Source: Methanobacteriota archaeon (GTDB lineage: Archaea; Methanobacteriota; Methanobacteria; Methanobacteriales; Methanobacteriaceae). Taken from it: 64,000 nucleotides of DNA. Positions 28,073 to 36,938 of the stretch are shown here, one piece after another. Both the position numbers and the translations under genes were made by a program. The notes below the pieces were generated by a model, which saw only the letters and a list, made by a program, of their open reading frames with translations, made no database searches and had not been told where the DNA came from. The stretch covers positions 186,501-250,500 of the forward strand of contig JAKQFA010000028.1 of NCBI GenBank assembly GCA_029556335.1. The letters are read 5' to 3'. The stretch's first letter is position 1; each line of letters opens with the position of its first letter.

Positions 28073-29134
28073 TTATCTGGTTGAGAAGACGCATTCCCTT
28101 CGTAATTTTAGTAGCTCTTTCTTACGATCCTCAAGGTCCCCTATGTTGTGCAATATCTGATCCAGTTTGGCCCGTATGCACTGCACAACATCGTCTTGGT
28201 GAATCCACTGACATCCTTCACAACTCCAAACTTGCTTTTCCTTTATCCAGTGCCCACCTGTACTGGAGTCACCGCATGGATAAAAGGGACAGTAACAGAA
28301 GGTGCAATTTTGGGGGTGCTGGTGGCAGGGATAGTACTCACAGGATAGGTTGGGTCCTTCCACCCCCTCTCCAGCCAGGTATTTTTCATAAAAATCTGAA
28401 GCCAGAGGATGAGTGGTATGTGGTGAGAGGTAGCCGCGGGGAGTTACCATTTTACCATCCTGAAGATAGGTGAAGGTGTTACCCACCAAGAGGGTGGTGG
28501 ACATGTCCACATTCTCCAATGAAAGATCTTCCAGGGTAGTAACTGTGACTTCCGGACCATCATCACCGGTTTTAACCATTCCAACCAGGGTTGTGGCCTT
28601 TCTGACTTCCTTCAAAATCTGATAAGCCTCTTTAAGGGGAATTTTTCTGCGTTTACTGCGGGGGTTGTAGAAAACTATGATTAAATCTGCTTCTGCTGCT
28701 TTTTTAACCTTTCTTTTTATCTCAGAAAGGGGAGTTAGAATGTCACTTAGACTTATAACTGCAAAATCATGTAATGGAGCACCTAAGAGTGCTGAGGTGT
28801 AGGTTGCAGCTGTGACCCCTGGAACCACCTCCACCTTCACATCCTCATATTTGCCCAGAACCTGGTAGAGCACGTTGGCCATACCATAAACCCCCGGATC
28901 TCCACTACTAACTAGGGCTACCTTTTTTCCCTGACGCGAATGGAAAATAGCTAGTTCTGCACGTTCAACTTCCTGGCCCATTCCCCTGGCTATTACTTCT
29001 TTATCTTCAGTAAGATCACGGATCTGCCTCAGATAGCCACCATAGCCAACAACCACATCTGCGTCCTGGAGAACTTTAAAAGCCCTAATGGTCATGTCAT
29101 CACGGCGAGGGCCTATTCCAACCACGTATATCAT
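28073..29134 (-). CDS. cobJ: Precorrin-3B/cobalt-factor III C17-methyltransferase (CbiH/CobJ) fused to a Cys-rich domain
   Basis: A 353-residue fusion. Residues 1-245 are the corrin C17-methyltransferase: V-V-G-I-G-P at the start, L-V-S-S-G-D-P-G-V-Y-G-M near 74-85, V-P-G-V-T-A-A near 104-110, and F-Y-N-P-R-S near 155-160. Residues 260-322 hold nine cysteines (265, 270, 277, 280, 282, 287, 305, 308, 319) with C-T-F-C-Y-C-P-F-Y-P-C-G and W-S-C-E-G-C-Q-W-I-H. From memory this is the small cysteine-rich domain found in some methanogens (PF04071). It may bind zinc, cobalt or a cluster. The enzyme contracts the corrin ring during anaerobic cobalamin synthesis. Confidence 0.9.
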   Translation of the reverse strand: MIYVVGIGPRRDDMTIRAFKVLQDADVVVGYGGYLRQIRDLTEDKEVIARGMGQEVERAELAIFHSRQGKKVALVSSGDPGVYGMANVLYQVLGKYEDVKVEVVPGVTAATYTSALLGAPLHDFAVISLSDILTPLSEIKRKVKKAAEADLIIVFYNPRSKRRKIPLKEAYQILKEVRKATTLVGMVKTGDDGPEVTVTTLEDLSLENVDMSTTLLVGNTFTYLQDGKMVTPRGYLSPHTTHPLASDFYEKYLAGEGVEGPNLSCEYYPCHQHPQNCTFCYCPFYPCGDSSTGGHWIKEKQVWSCEGCQWIHQDDVVQCIRAKLDQILHNIGDLEDRKKELLKLRRECVFSTR

Positions 29135-29187
29135 GATATAGTCTCTCTTAAGATAGTGTTAACAATAAATTTAATAGTACATTGGTA

Positions 29188-29712
29188 TTAACTGGTTTTA
29201 TTGGTATTGTAGAGCTTTCTAGTACTTGTAACCTGGATGCTGTCCACATCAACTGTGATTCCGGTGTTTTTCTTGGTTGCGATGGCTGTGGCGGTTACAC
29301 TATAGGTTTCCTGGGGTGAAATAACAATCTGTCCCCTAGTGCTGTTTTTTGAGCCACCACCGATCTGCACATCTTTATAAAGCATGGCAGTAATATTAAC
29401 AAGGATGGTGTTATTATCGTTGTTCTGGACGTGGTAGGCCACCAGGGTGTTGGTATTAATACCATCCATCCCTGCCTTGGTTTTAAGAGCTTCCACAACC
29501 TCTTCTTTGTTCAGGATCACCAGGGCTTTTTTATTGTCCAGGGAGTTACCACCAAAATTAAAAATGGATGATATGGCGTCAATCTGCATTCCAATGAGTT
29601 TATCCATGTCTGGTGCATTTCCAGTTACTATAGTGTAGGAACTGAGAAGTCCTGCCTCAAAGAACAGGAAAAAGAATCCTAGGAAGAGTAATACTTTAAC
29701 TAGCCGGGACAA
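29188..29712 (-). CDS. Membrane-anchored or secreted hypothetical protein
   Basis: A 174-residue protein with one N-terminal hydrophobic segment (residues 6-27, L-F-L-G-F-F-F-L-F-F-E-A-G-L-L) acting as anchor or signal, then an asparagine- and threonine-rich exterior domain with a predicted beta-rich C-terminus. Several N-x-T/S sites (N-N-T-I, N-I-T, N-S-T, N-K-T) could be glycosylated. No lipid-box cysteine is present. I recognise no family. It is upstream of cobJ on the same strand, 53 bases away. Confidence 0.65.
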   Translation of the reverse strand: MSRLVKVLLFLGFFFLFFEAGLLSSYTIVTGNAPDMDKLIGMQIDAISSIFNFGGNSLDNKKALVILNKEEVVEALKTKAGMDGINTNTLVAYHVQNNDNNTILVNITAMLYKDVQIGGGSKNSTRGQIVISPQETYSVTATAIATKKNTGITVDVDSIQVTSTRKLYNTNKTS

Positions 29713-29911
29713 TATATCACCTAAATAGAAATATGTTTAACTAGTTCTTTTATTCCCTCCCTTTATATAAAGAGGTGCATAACCATGTTCATGATTTCAT
29801 CCAGGGACTCCATAGGCAATGGATCCTGCAGTGGCCAAATTCCAAAAAATGTATATCTTTTCTTCTCCAATTCTAATCTAACATATAATATTCCCTTTTT
29901 TAGGTTAACCC

Positions 29912-31354
29912 ATGACAACTGATCTAATCCTTAAATTTGCTGATGCAGATATTCTGCTGGACGATGCTGCTTACCATAAAATAACCAGCCAAGATAATAG
30001 TAAAGAACTGGCAGACTCTCTTCTCAAGGATTTAATAAAAAATGAGAATTCCGTATATCTCTTGACCGAAGAAATGGTGGATGAATTCCTGGAAGACAAG
30101 GTGGAGTTGAGGGAACCCATAATCCAGAGTAAACTCTTACCCCAGGAATTTGATTTTCAAATAATACATGATGCCAGTAAGAAGTCCTACACCAACGGGG
30201 AAATTAAAGACTTTTCTTCCTACTTTGCCAACCGTTATCATAAACTCTGGCAGATGCTCACCAAAAAAAAAGAGCTGCAAAATGTCCAGCCCATAAAAAA
30301 TGCCCAGAGAAGTGAAGATGTGGTGGAAGTGGTGGGGATGGTTAATAACATCCGTAACACCAAGAAAAACCACAAATTAATGGAAATTGAGGATGAAACT
30401 GGAAACATTCCTCTTCTGGTCCATAACGATAACCATCAACTCTATGAGGATGCTGAGCGCATTGTTAAGGACCAGGTGGTAGGGGTGGTTGGTAGTAGAA
30501 AGGGAAGTTTATTGATGGCCAGTCAGATATTAAACCCGGGAATACCCAGAATTGATGAAAAAGAAATGAACTTTTCGGCTGTGTTTCTATCAGACACCCA
30601 CATAGGCAGTTCAACTTTCCTGGAAGAAGCCTTCCAAAGGTTTTTGAAGTGGATGAGGGGGGACTATGGAGATGAAGTGCAACGTGAAATTGCCAACGAT
30701 GTAAAGTACTTGGTAATTGCAGGTGACATCGTAGATGGAATTGGAGTTTATCCTGGTCAGGATAAGGAACTGAAGATCAAAGATATTTACCAGCAGTACG
30801 AAGAAGCCGCCCGCCTCTTTGGAGAGTTGAGCAACGTTAAAATTATTATCGCTCCTGGGAATCACGATGCCTGCCGATTAGCTGAACCTCAACCCGCTCT
30901 GCCAGAAGAGTATGCACCAGACTTGTACCAGATGAAAAACGTGGAATTTGTAAGCAACCCCTCCCTGGTTAGTATGGATGGAATGAAAACATTGATTTAT
31001 CATGGTAGAAGCTTCGATGATTTGGCAATGACGGTAAAAGGACTTAGCCATCAGAACTCCGATATAATCATGAAGGAATTGCTTGAAAAACGACACCTAG
31101 CACCTATATATGGTGAAAGAACACCTCTAGCTTCTGAAATTGAAGACCACCTGGTTATAGAGGATGTGCCCGACGTGTTTCACACCGGCCATGTGCACAT
31201 AAACAGTTACAAGAAATACAAGGGAATTCACCTCATCAACAGTGGAACCTTCCAATCCCAAACAGAATTTCAGAAGATATACAACATCGTACCTACTTGT
31301 GCCCAAGTACCCGTGCTAAATCGGGGATCCATGAAGCTTCTCAAGTTCAGTTAG
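29912..31354 (+). CDS. polB: DNA polymerase D small subunit (DP1), exonuclease subunit
   Basis: A 480-residue subunit of the archaeal family D replicative polymerase, carrying the Mre11-like 3'-5' exonuclease. An OB fold covers about residues 135-210. The phosphoesterase domain has D228-T-H, G271-D-I-V-D, G316-N-H-D and H-T-G426-H-V-H metal-binding motifs. The N-terminal 80 residues resemble the helical domain that binds other replisome parts. The gene stands about 3.5 kb from the replication origin and cdc6. The large subunit DP2 is not in the window. Confidence 0.93.
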   Translation: MTTDLILKFADADILLDDAAYHKITSQDNSKELADSLLKDLIKNENSVYLLTEEMVDEFLEDKVELREPIIQSKLLPQEFDFQIIHDASKKSYTNGEIKDFSSYFANRYHKLWQMLTKKKELQNVQPIKNAQRSEDVVEVVGMVNNIRNTKKNHKLMEIEDETGNIPLLVHNDNHQLYEDAERIVKDQVVGVVGSRKGSLLMASQILNPGIPRIDEKEMNFSAVFLSDTHIGSSTFLEEAFQRFLKWMRGDYGDEVQREIANDVKYLVIAGDIVDGIGVYPGQDKELKIKDIYQQYEEAARLFGELSNVKIIIAPGNHDACRLAEPQPALPEEYAPDLYQMKNVEFVSNPSLVSMDGMKTLIYHGRSFDDLAMTVKGLSHQNSDIIMKELLEKRHLAPIYGERTPLASEIEDHLVIEDVPDVFHTGHVHINSYKKYKGIHLINSGTFQSQTEFQKIYNIVPTCAQVPVLNRGSMKLLKFS

Positions 31355-31469
31355 GGGATTAAATAACTTGATAAAGGATCTTGACTGTTAATTTAGAAAA
31401 AAATACCAATAAATAAAAATCATCACTAGATTTTTTGTTACTAATAACCGGTTGTAGTGTGGTTGTACC

Positions 31470-32033
31470 ATGTATCAAACCAAAAAAAAAGTGGCAATGG
31501 CTTCCCAGTACATCTATAAGCAAGGACTGGCACCTGGAAAATCAAGTAACCTGAGTATCAGAAAGGATGATATAGTGGCTATAACTCCCACCTTAACTTC
31601 TTTAAGAGATGTAGAAAGTGAATCAGTGGTGCTAGTAAGAGTTGATGGTGAAATTATCAGTGAAGGGCTTAGTCCCTCATCAGAGTTGGAACTGCATCTT
31701 CTGATCTACCAAGAACGTAGTGATGTGCAAGGAATAGTCCACACCCACTCCCCTTATGCTACTGGATTTGCATTGGCGGGAGAGAAGATAAATCTTTTAG
31801 AAGGTTTTGGGCCAGTTAACAAGTCACACTTGAAGATGGTGGATTATGCCCATCCTGGAAGTTCAAAACTAGCCCAACTAGTAAGGGATAGTGTGAGAAA
31901 AGAGGACGTTCTCATCATGGAATCTCATGGTGTACTGGCAGTGGGGTCCTCCATTGATGAAGCTGTTCTGCTGGCAGATTGGGTTGAAAAAACTGCAAAA
32001 ACGTTGTTTGTAGCCCGTGCTTTAAAAAAGTAG
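31470..32033 (+). CDS. fucA: Class II aldolase, L-fuculose-phosphate aldolase type
   Basis: A 187-residue zinc aldolase. Ligands are H91 and H93 in V-H-T-H-S-P-Y-A and H153 in M-E-S-H-G-V-L, with the acid/base E73 in S-S-E-L-E-L-H. In methanogens a FucA homologue is linked to lactaldehyde formation for coenzyme F420 synthesis. Other members act in methylthioribulose or sugar metabolism, so the substrate here is not settled. It has its own promoter region after polB. Confidence 0.88.
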   Translation: MYQTKKKVAMASQYIYKQGLAPGKSSNLSIRKDDIVAITPTLTSLRDVESESVVLVRVDGEIISEGLSPSSELELHLLIYQERSDVQGIVHTHSPYATGFALAGEKINLLEGFGPVNKSHLKMVDYAHPGSSKLAQLVRDSVRKEDVLIMESHGVLAVGSSIDEAVLLADWVEKTAKTLFVARALKK

Positions 32034-32121
32034 TTTGGAGAAAAGAAAAAATAATTTGATGGACTTTGATAAATTATTATATGCTGCTATAAAATGTATT
32101 AATCTAGGTATATGAACATTT

Positions 32122-32376
32122 TTAATGCCTTATAGATTCAAGTTCACTTAAAACTTCCCATATAAGGGTCCGCGCATGAATGGGGATGTTAGGGTCGTTG
32201 CTAATTTCATCCAGTATTGAAATAACAGTACTGGCCCTTATACTTGGTTCATCATCAGTAGCCATAAGTAAATCTCTTGATTCCTCAGCAGCTCTCCTGA
32301 TGTTACGAGGTACACTGGTATCCTCCATTATATGTTGTAAAATCTGATTACAACGTTCAAAAGCTTCGGTAGTCAT
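32122..32376 (-). CDS. UPF0147 family protein
   Basis: An 84-residue, all-helical, acidic protein. The stretch D-T-S-V-P-R-N-I-R-R-A-A (residues 19-30), followed by S-I-R-A-S-T-V-I-S-I-L-D-E-I-S-N-D-P-N-I-P, matches the archaeal UPF0147 family, whose function is unknown. The two halves each contain a D-x-[ST/N]-[VI]-P-x motif, suggesting a repeated helical hairpin. AGGAGG stands before the start. Confidence 0.85.
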   Translation of the reverse strand: MTTEAFERCNQILQHIMEDTSVPRNIRRAAEESRDLLMATDDEPSIRASTVISILDEISNDPNIPIHARTLIWEVLSELESIRH

Positions 32377-32536
32377 AAATTTAGCCTCCTTTTAATTAGT
32401 GTAAGAATTAGATAAAAAGCTGTTCAATGAAATTTATGTCTTCTATTTTAAAAAGGTTTTGGTAAGTGCAAGGTGAAAAAGGATAAATAAAAAGCTACCA
32501 TTACTTAAAAGATTTACTAGAAGCTTATTTGCCCTA

Positions 32537-33541
32537 TTACTTTTTATATAATCTTCCAGATATTGCAATCGCAACAGAAACTCCTTTTCTACTTGTTTTA
32601 GCCAGTATCAGTCTGGACGAATCACCAGCAGTTATAAGGGCAGATGGTTCTGCCACACCCACAACTCCGAACTTTTTCTCAACCAACAGAGAAGGCTTAA
32701 GATCAGGGTGTCTGTATCTTTCAAGGGCCTCCAAAGAAACAACTTCAACTGGTATTCCCAGGGACCAGGCCGCCTCCATAATACCTTCTTCATCCTTTTT
32801 CATCTCCCCCGTTGCAATCACGTCTAAGCGATCCACAGGGATGTTTAAAATAGCAGTGGCCTCCTCTAGACAGTTTCGAACTTGTTCCTCAGAAACTCCC
32901 CTTCGACTTCCCACACCCGCCACCAAAGTTAATGGATTTAAATTAAGGCTAATCTCTTCAAAATCAACACGTATATGGTTATCATCCCAGTAATGGAATT
33001 TATAAGTATCCCTGGCAATTTTATCATCCTCTACGAAATCGTAACGAGTGGGTAGATATAGATCCAGGATTTCCCCATCAGCGATGGCTCTATTAAGGGC
33101 TTTAACTATATTAAGATTATCAAGTGAAAGCCAGTGCCTGCGGGCCAGTGTATCCACACCCATCTTCTTTGAAACATCCGTGGAAGTGGTTATCACTGGA
33201 TTAGCGTTTAAAACTTGGGAAACCTTCAAGGTATATTCATTAGCCCCCCCCAGATGGCCTGATAAAAGACTTACAACATTTTCACCATTCTCATCAACGA
33301 CCAGAATTGCTGGATCAGTTACTTTATTTTTTAATAAACTGCAGATAGTCCTTACCACTATTCCAGTGGCCATAATGGCAATTATACAATCATAATCAGG
33401 ATAGATCTTCATAAAAGTGTTTTTCACATCACCCACATAAGCATCAACTTGTATGACGGTGGGATCCTCGGATAAAGCTTGAAGTAAATTATCGGCCAGG
33501 ACAACACCCTTTTTGGTAATGCTGATGATGGCAAATCTCAT
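32537..33541 (-). CDS. cbiG: Cobalt-precorrin 5A hydrolase CbiG
   Basis: A 334-residue cobalamin enzyme that opens the delta-lactone of cobalt-precorrin 5A and releases acetaldehyde. The N-terminal domain has I-M-A-T-G-I-V-V-R (about 55-63) and V-V-S-L-L-S-G-H-L-G-G-A-N. The C-terminal CbiG domain has V-A-G-V-G-S-R-R-G-V and ends with A-E-P-S-A-L. It follows the CbiB gene on the same strand with a 116-base gap that contains an inverted repeat. Confidence 0.92.
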   Translation of the reverse strand: MRFAIISITKKGVVLADNLLQALSEDPTVIQVDAYVGDVKNTFMKIYPDYDCIIAIMATGIVVRTICSLLKNKVTDPAILVVDENGENVVSLLSGHLGGANEYTLKVSQVLNANPVITTSTDVSKKMGVDTLARRHWLSLDNLNIVKALNRAIADGEILDLYLPTRYDFVEDDKIARDTYKFHYWDDNHIRVDFEEISLNLNPLTLVAGVGSRRGVSEEQVRNCLEEATAILNIPVDRLDVIATGEMKKDEEGIMEAAWSLGIPVEVVSLEALERYRHPDLKPSLLVEKKFGVVGVAEPSALITAGDSSRLILAKTSRKGVSVAIAISGRLYKK

Positions 33542-33592
33542 AGATGACCTCCCTATAGACTTGATTTATTCATGTTTTATTTAATCAATATC

Positions 33593-33623
33593 GATAACAC
33601 TAATTCCAAGCAGTTGTGTTATC
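33593..33623. repeat. Inverted repeat upstream of cbiG
   Basis: GATAACAC (33593-33600) is the exact complement of GTGTTATC (33616-33623), with a 15-base loop. It lies between the cbiB stop and the cbiG start, so it could be an operator for cbiG or a transcript hairpin. No T-run follows on the minus strand. Confidence 0.4.
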
Positions 33624-33657
33624 TATTTGAATTTAGATGTTTATTATCCCAATCCCT

Positions 33658-34716
33658 TTATACCCTTGTAACTATGAGATATAAGATAAAGTACATGGTG
33701 AAGCTTAGGATTAAGAACAAAATGATGGTGATTTTAGTAAGTAAAATTGCTTTTTTTATAATGTAACCATCCAAATCATAGCCAAACTTTCCCAATTTAT
33801 AGGCACTTGGCTTTTCCAATTGTACATTTAATGCACCGGCTGCAGCTGCCATTGTGAAACCAGAATTAGGACTAGACGTTTTACTGGCCTCTTTCCTCAT
33901 GGTCTTCCAGGAGTTTCTCCAATCAAGACCATTAATTGCAGCGGCTATTACCACCAGAACGCCAGTGAACCTTGCAGGTAAAAAATTAAGGACATCGTCT
34001 AACTTAGCAGGGAAGTATCCAATCATTCTGTATTCAGATGTTTTATACCCAACCATAGCGTCTAGGGTGTTAACCACGCGATAGAAAACTCCAGCTAGGA
34101 TGGGGAGTGTTAGTAGCGTGAATGAATACTTTGAAATGGTTAAAGGATTTTTAATTTCCCAGAGCCACTTGACATTATGGGGGGAGTATTGGGGATTAAT
34201 GTTGAAGTAAGCACATAGGAGCATGACCAGGGTTCCAATTAATAAAACGTAGAATATGGGTGCGGTGACTGAATCGTTAATATTTTCTGTGAGGCTTTCC
34301 ACAGTAGCTGAGGCTAATTCATTCTTTGATAAATTTTCGGTTTCCCTACTAACTAATAATGATACTAATACACGTGCTTCCTCCACATTATCCTCCAGCA
34401 CATTCTGCACCTGACAAGCACTTTGATAAAGGCTTTTTATGGCAAATGTGGCTGATAATAATAGGGTTGATACTAAAATAAATAAGATAACAGAAGAACT
34501 TGCTATAAGGAGAGTTAAATATGATGTTACTATGAATATGGTGATAATGATAATGGTTAGTACTAGGCCTGATAACTTGCTATTCCATGTTATTAAAGGA
34601 ACTTTAAAGAAGCTGATGGCTTTCCCCATCAAAACAACTGGATGTATGGAGGTGGGAAGTTCCCCCCATAGAATATCCATCAAAATTGATAGTATCAGGA
34701 TAAATAGATTAACCAT
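33658..34716 (-). CDS. cbiB: Adenosylcobinamide-phosphate synthase CbiB/CobD
   Basis: A 352-residue integral membrane protein that attaches aminopropanol to the corrinoid during cobalamin synthesis. It has about five to six helices and the family motifs G-E-L-P-T-S-I-H-P-V-V-L-M-G near the start, E-S-L-T-E-N-I-N-D-S-V-T-A-P in the middle, and S-P-N-S-G-F-T-M-A-A-A-A-G-A-L near the end. The start is ATG 34716; a TTG seven codons upstream lies too close to the TATA-like ACTTAAATAG. The transcript may be nearly leaderless. The gene faces away from the replication origin. Confidence 0.92.
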   Translation of the reverse strand: MVNLFILILSILMDILWGELPTSIHPVVLMGKAISFFKVPLITWNSKLSGLVLTIIIITIFIVTSYLTLLIASSSVILFILVSTLLLSATFAIKSLYQSACQVQNVLEDNVEEARVLVSLLVSRETENLSKNELASATVESLTENINDSVTAPIFYVLLIGTLVMLLCAYFNINPQYSPHNVKWLWEIKNPLTISKYSFTLLTLPILAGVFYRVVNTLDAMVGYKTSEYRMIGYFPAKLDDVLNFLPARFTGVLVVIAAAINGLDWRNSWKTMRKEASKTSSPNSGFTMAAAAGALNVQLEKPSAYKLGKFGYDLDGYIIKKAILLTKITIILFLILSFTMYFILYLIVTRV

Positions 34717-34916
34717 AGTTTTATAGTGTATAAACAATTCTATTTAAGTATCCTTTAATAATTCTGATTCACACGATGATGGGTCCATTTCCATTGAAAA
34801 AAGTTAATTTTTATAGATTTTATCCAATCCTCAGGCTGATCATAGGGGTTGTGTCTGTATTTTTTCAGAAAAAAAATCTACACAAAACACTGTCACAGGA
34901 AAGGTGGAAAGATATA

Positions 34917-35563
34917 TTTCCAGTGTATAACTCACTTCATCATCAGGACAATCTGACTATGAGAGGTATATTTCCAGTGTATCAGAAAAAAATGTTCTGT
35001 AAGAAACTATAGACAGAGATACATTTCAAGTGAATTCTTCTAGAACATTTTAATCAAAAAAATAATTAACAAATAAAATCAGATGATAATTCAGTGATTG
35101 TACTCGTTTTTGTACTCTATTTTCTATTATAATATTTTTAATGTGTACAATCAATAAATACTACAGTATAACCTGTTATCATTTAATTCATGATACTAAA
35201 GATATTATATTATTATTAAAATTTTATGTGATAATTTACAGTTGAAATATACCTCTATCTCTCTAATTCCCAGTTATACATCCTTTTTTTACACTTGAAA
35301 TGTATGTCTCACTCATTTTTTTTTACTTGACCACTTTTTTTACACTTGAAATGTATGTCTTTTTCCTGCTCAAATTCTGAAACTGTTAATTTTTACAGTT
35401 GAAGTATATGACTCACTCTACATTTTTGAGGTTTACCCCATTTTTTTACACTTGAAATGTATGTCTTACTCCCCTATTTTTTCAAGTAGAATAGCCTTTT
35501 TACACTTGAAATGCACCCCCCTCATACTAATCTATATATGGTATAGTGAAGTTACACTTGAAA
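34917..35563. other. Replication origin (oriC) with two convergent arrays of Orc1/Cdc6 boxes
   Basis: Ten copies of a 13-mer close to TTTACACTTGAAA are visible. Seven run forward, starting at 35235, 35288, 35339, 35392, 35445, 35499 and 35551 (steps of 53, 51, 53, 53, 54 and 52). Three run reverse, starting at 34917, 34971 and 35024 (steps of 54 and 53). Many copies extend by TGTATGTCT. The arrays point towards each other across a 198-base AT-rich centre (35037-35234), the probable unwinding element. A weak eleventh reverse copy is at 35480-35492. The 13-mer matches the Cdc6-1 repeat of M. thermautotrophicus as I recall it. cdc6 begins 200 bases downstream. Confidence 0.9.
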
Positions 35564-35756
35564 CGCACCTAATACAATAAGTCGAGGGGATGATGTTTTC
35601 TGAAAAAGTGCCTTTACCCATTTGTAATAGCTATAAATCAGTGTATTTTTTCCTATCAAAGTTAATGCACTGATATTTAAGACCAACTCCCAATGATATT
35701 AACCGAACTTATTATCTGTTACGTGATGAAATTTCAATCTTTAACCGGTGGTTCTA

Positions 35757-36902
35757 ATGAATATATTCGAAGAATTGGGTGAAAAAAAATCTATTTTTAA
35801 ATGTAAAAAGTATCTTGATCATCGATTTTTACCAGACTATCTACCTCACAGGGATGACCAAATAAAATCGGTGGCCAAGTACTGGATCGAAGCTTTGGGG
35901 AATGTAACTCCACCGGATGTAACCATTTATGGTAAAACCGGAACCGGAAAAACAGCGGTAGCCAAGTTCGCCAAGAAACAATTGGAACAAGTGGCCCGGG
36001 ATAAAAATGTGAATGTCAGGGTAGAATACATCCGTTGCACTGATTACACTACTGAATATCAAGTTATTGCCCGTTTATGCCAGCAGATGGGGCAGGATGT
36101 TCCCTATCGAGGTTGGACCAAGGCCGAAGTGATACATGCCTTCCGCAATCTTTTCAAAAAAAATGTATTTGGAAAGAATCTGATCTTAATCATCATCCTG
36201 GATGAAATTGACATACTCCTCAAAAATGATGGTGATGGCCTACTCTACACTCTTACACGTACTGAAAATGTTGCCATCGCATCTATAAGTAACTACGTTG
36301 AATTTAAACAATTCATCAAGCCCCGGGTGAAAAGTAGCTTGCGGGATCGGGAGATCGTTTTTCCACCTTACAATGCCCAGCAACTGGTGGACATTCTAGA
36401 AGAACGTGCTAAATTATCTTTCAATGAGAAATCACTGGGAAATGAAGTTATACCTCTCTGTGCAGCTTTAGCTGCCCGTGAAGAGGGTGATGCCCGTTAT
36501 GCTTTGGATCTGCTACGAACATCTGGTGAACTGGCCGATGAGAAGGGAACTGAAATTGTACATGAGGACTATGTTCGTGAAGCAAAGGACAACATTGAAC
36601 ATAATAAAGTTACAGATATAGTTATGACCCTTCCCAGTCAGCAACAGAAGGTCCTGGAGTCTCTACTATATCTCACTAATCATAAAGAGGAAATTACCAG
36701 TGGGAGACTCTACGATGTTTATAAAGATATCAGTAAAGGTGATTCTGTATCCTATCGGAGAATATTTGATTTTATAAACGAATTAGAAATGTTAGGACTG
36801 ATATCTACAAAAACAGTATCCCGGGGACGGGGTAAAGGACGAACCAACATAATTGACCTGCAGTGCGACACCCATCTTCTGGAAGAGGCCATATGGCAGT
36901 GA
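35757..36902 (+). CDS. cdc6: Origin recognition protein Orc1/Cdc6
   Basis: A 381-residue AAA+ initiator that binds the adjacent origin boxes and loads the MCM helicase. Walker A is G-K-T-G-T-G-K-T (59-66) and Walker B is I-I-I-L-D-E-I-D; sensor 2 lies in G-D-A-R-Y-A-L-D-L-L. The last 90 residues form the winged helix used for box recognition. GGTGG (35747-35751) points to ATG 35757; a GTG three codons upstream is in frame. An 11-base dyad (35637-35674) and the TATA-like GATATTTAAG (35672-35681) lie upstream and may allow autoregulation. Confidence 0.95.
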   Translation: MNIFEELGEKKSIFKCKKYLDHRFLPDYLPHRDDQIKSVAKYWIEALGNVTPPDVTIYGKTGTGKTAVAKFAKKQLEQVARDKNVNVRVEYIRCTDYTTEYQVIARLCQQMGQDVPYRGWTKAEVIHAFRNLFKKNVFGKNLILIIILDEIDILLKNDGDGLLYTLTRTENVAIASISNYVEFKQFIKPRVKSSLRDREIVFPPYNAQQLVDILEERAKLSFNEKSLGNEVIPLCAALAAREEGDARYALDLLRTSGELADEKGTEIVHEDYVREAKDNIEHNKVTDIVMTLPSQQQKVLESLLYLTNHKEEITSGRLYDVYKDISKGDSVSYRRIFDFINELEMLGLISTKTVSRGRGKGRTNIIDLQCDTHLLEEAIWQ

Positions 36903-36938
36903 AATAGTGTACAAAAAAATATCTAATACTTATTTTAT

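Noticed and set aside
34776..35012. 78-codon plus-strand frame inside the origin
   Set aside because: It crosses two origin boxes, has no ribosome site and reads like chance sequence.
35235..35563. Regular repeats with about 40-base spacers resembling a CRISPR array
   Set aside because: The repeat is a 13-mer with variants in both orientations, spacers are AT-rich and unequal, and cdc6 follows. It is an origin, and no cas genes are present.
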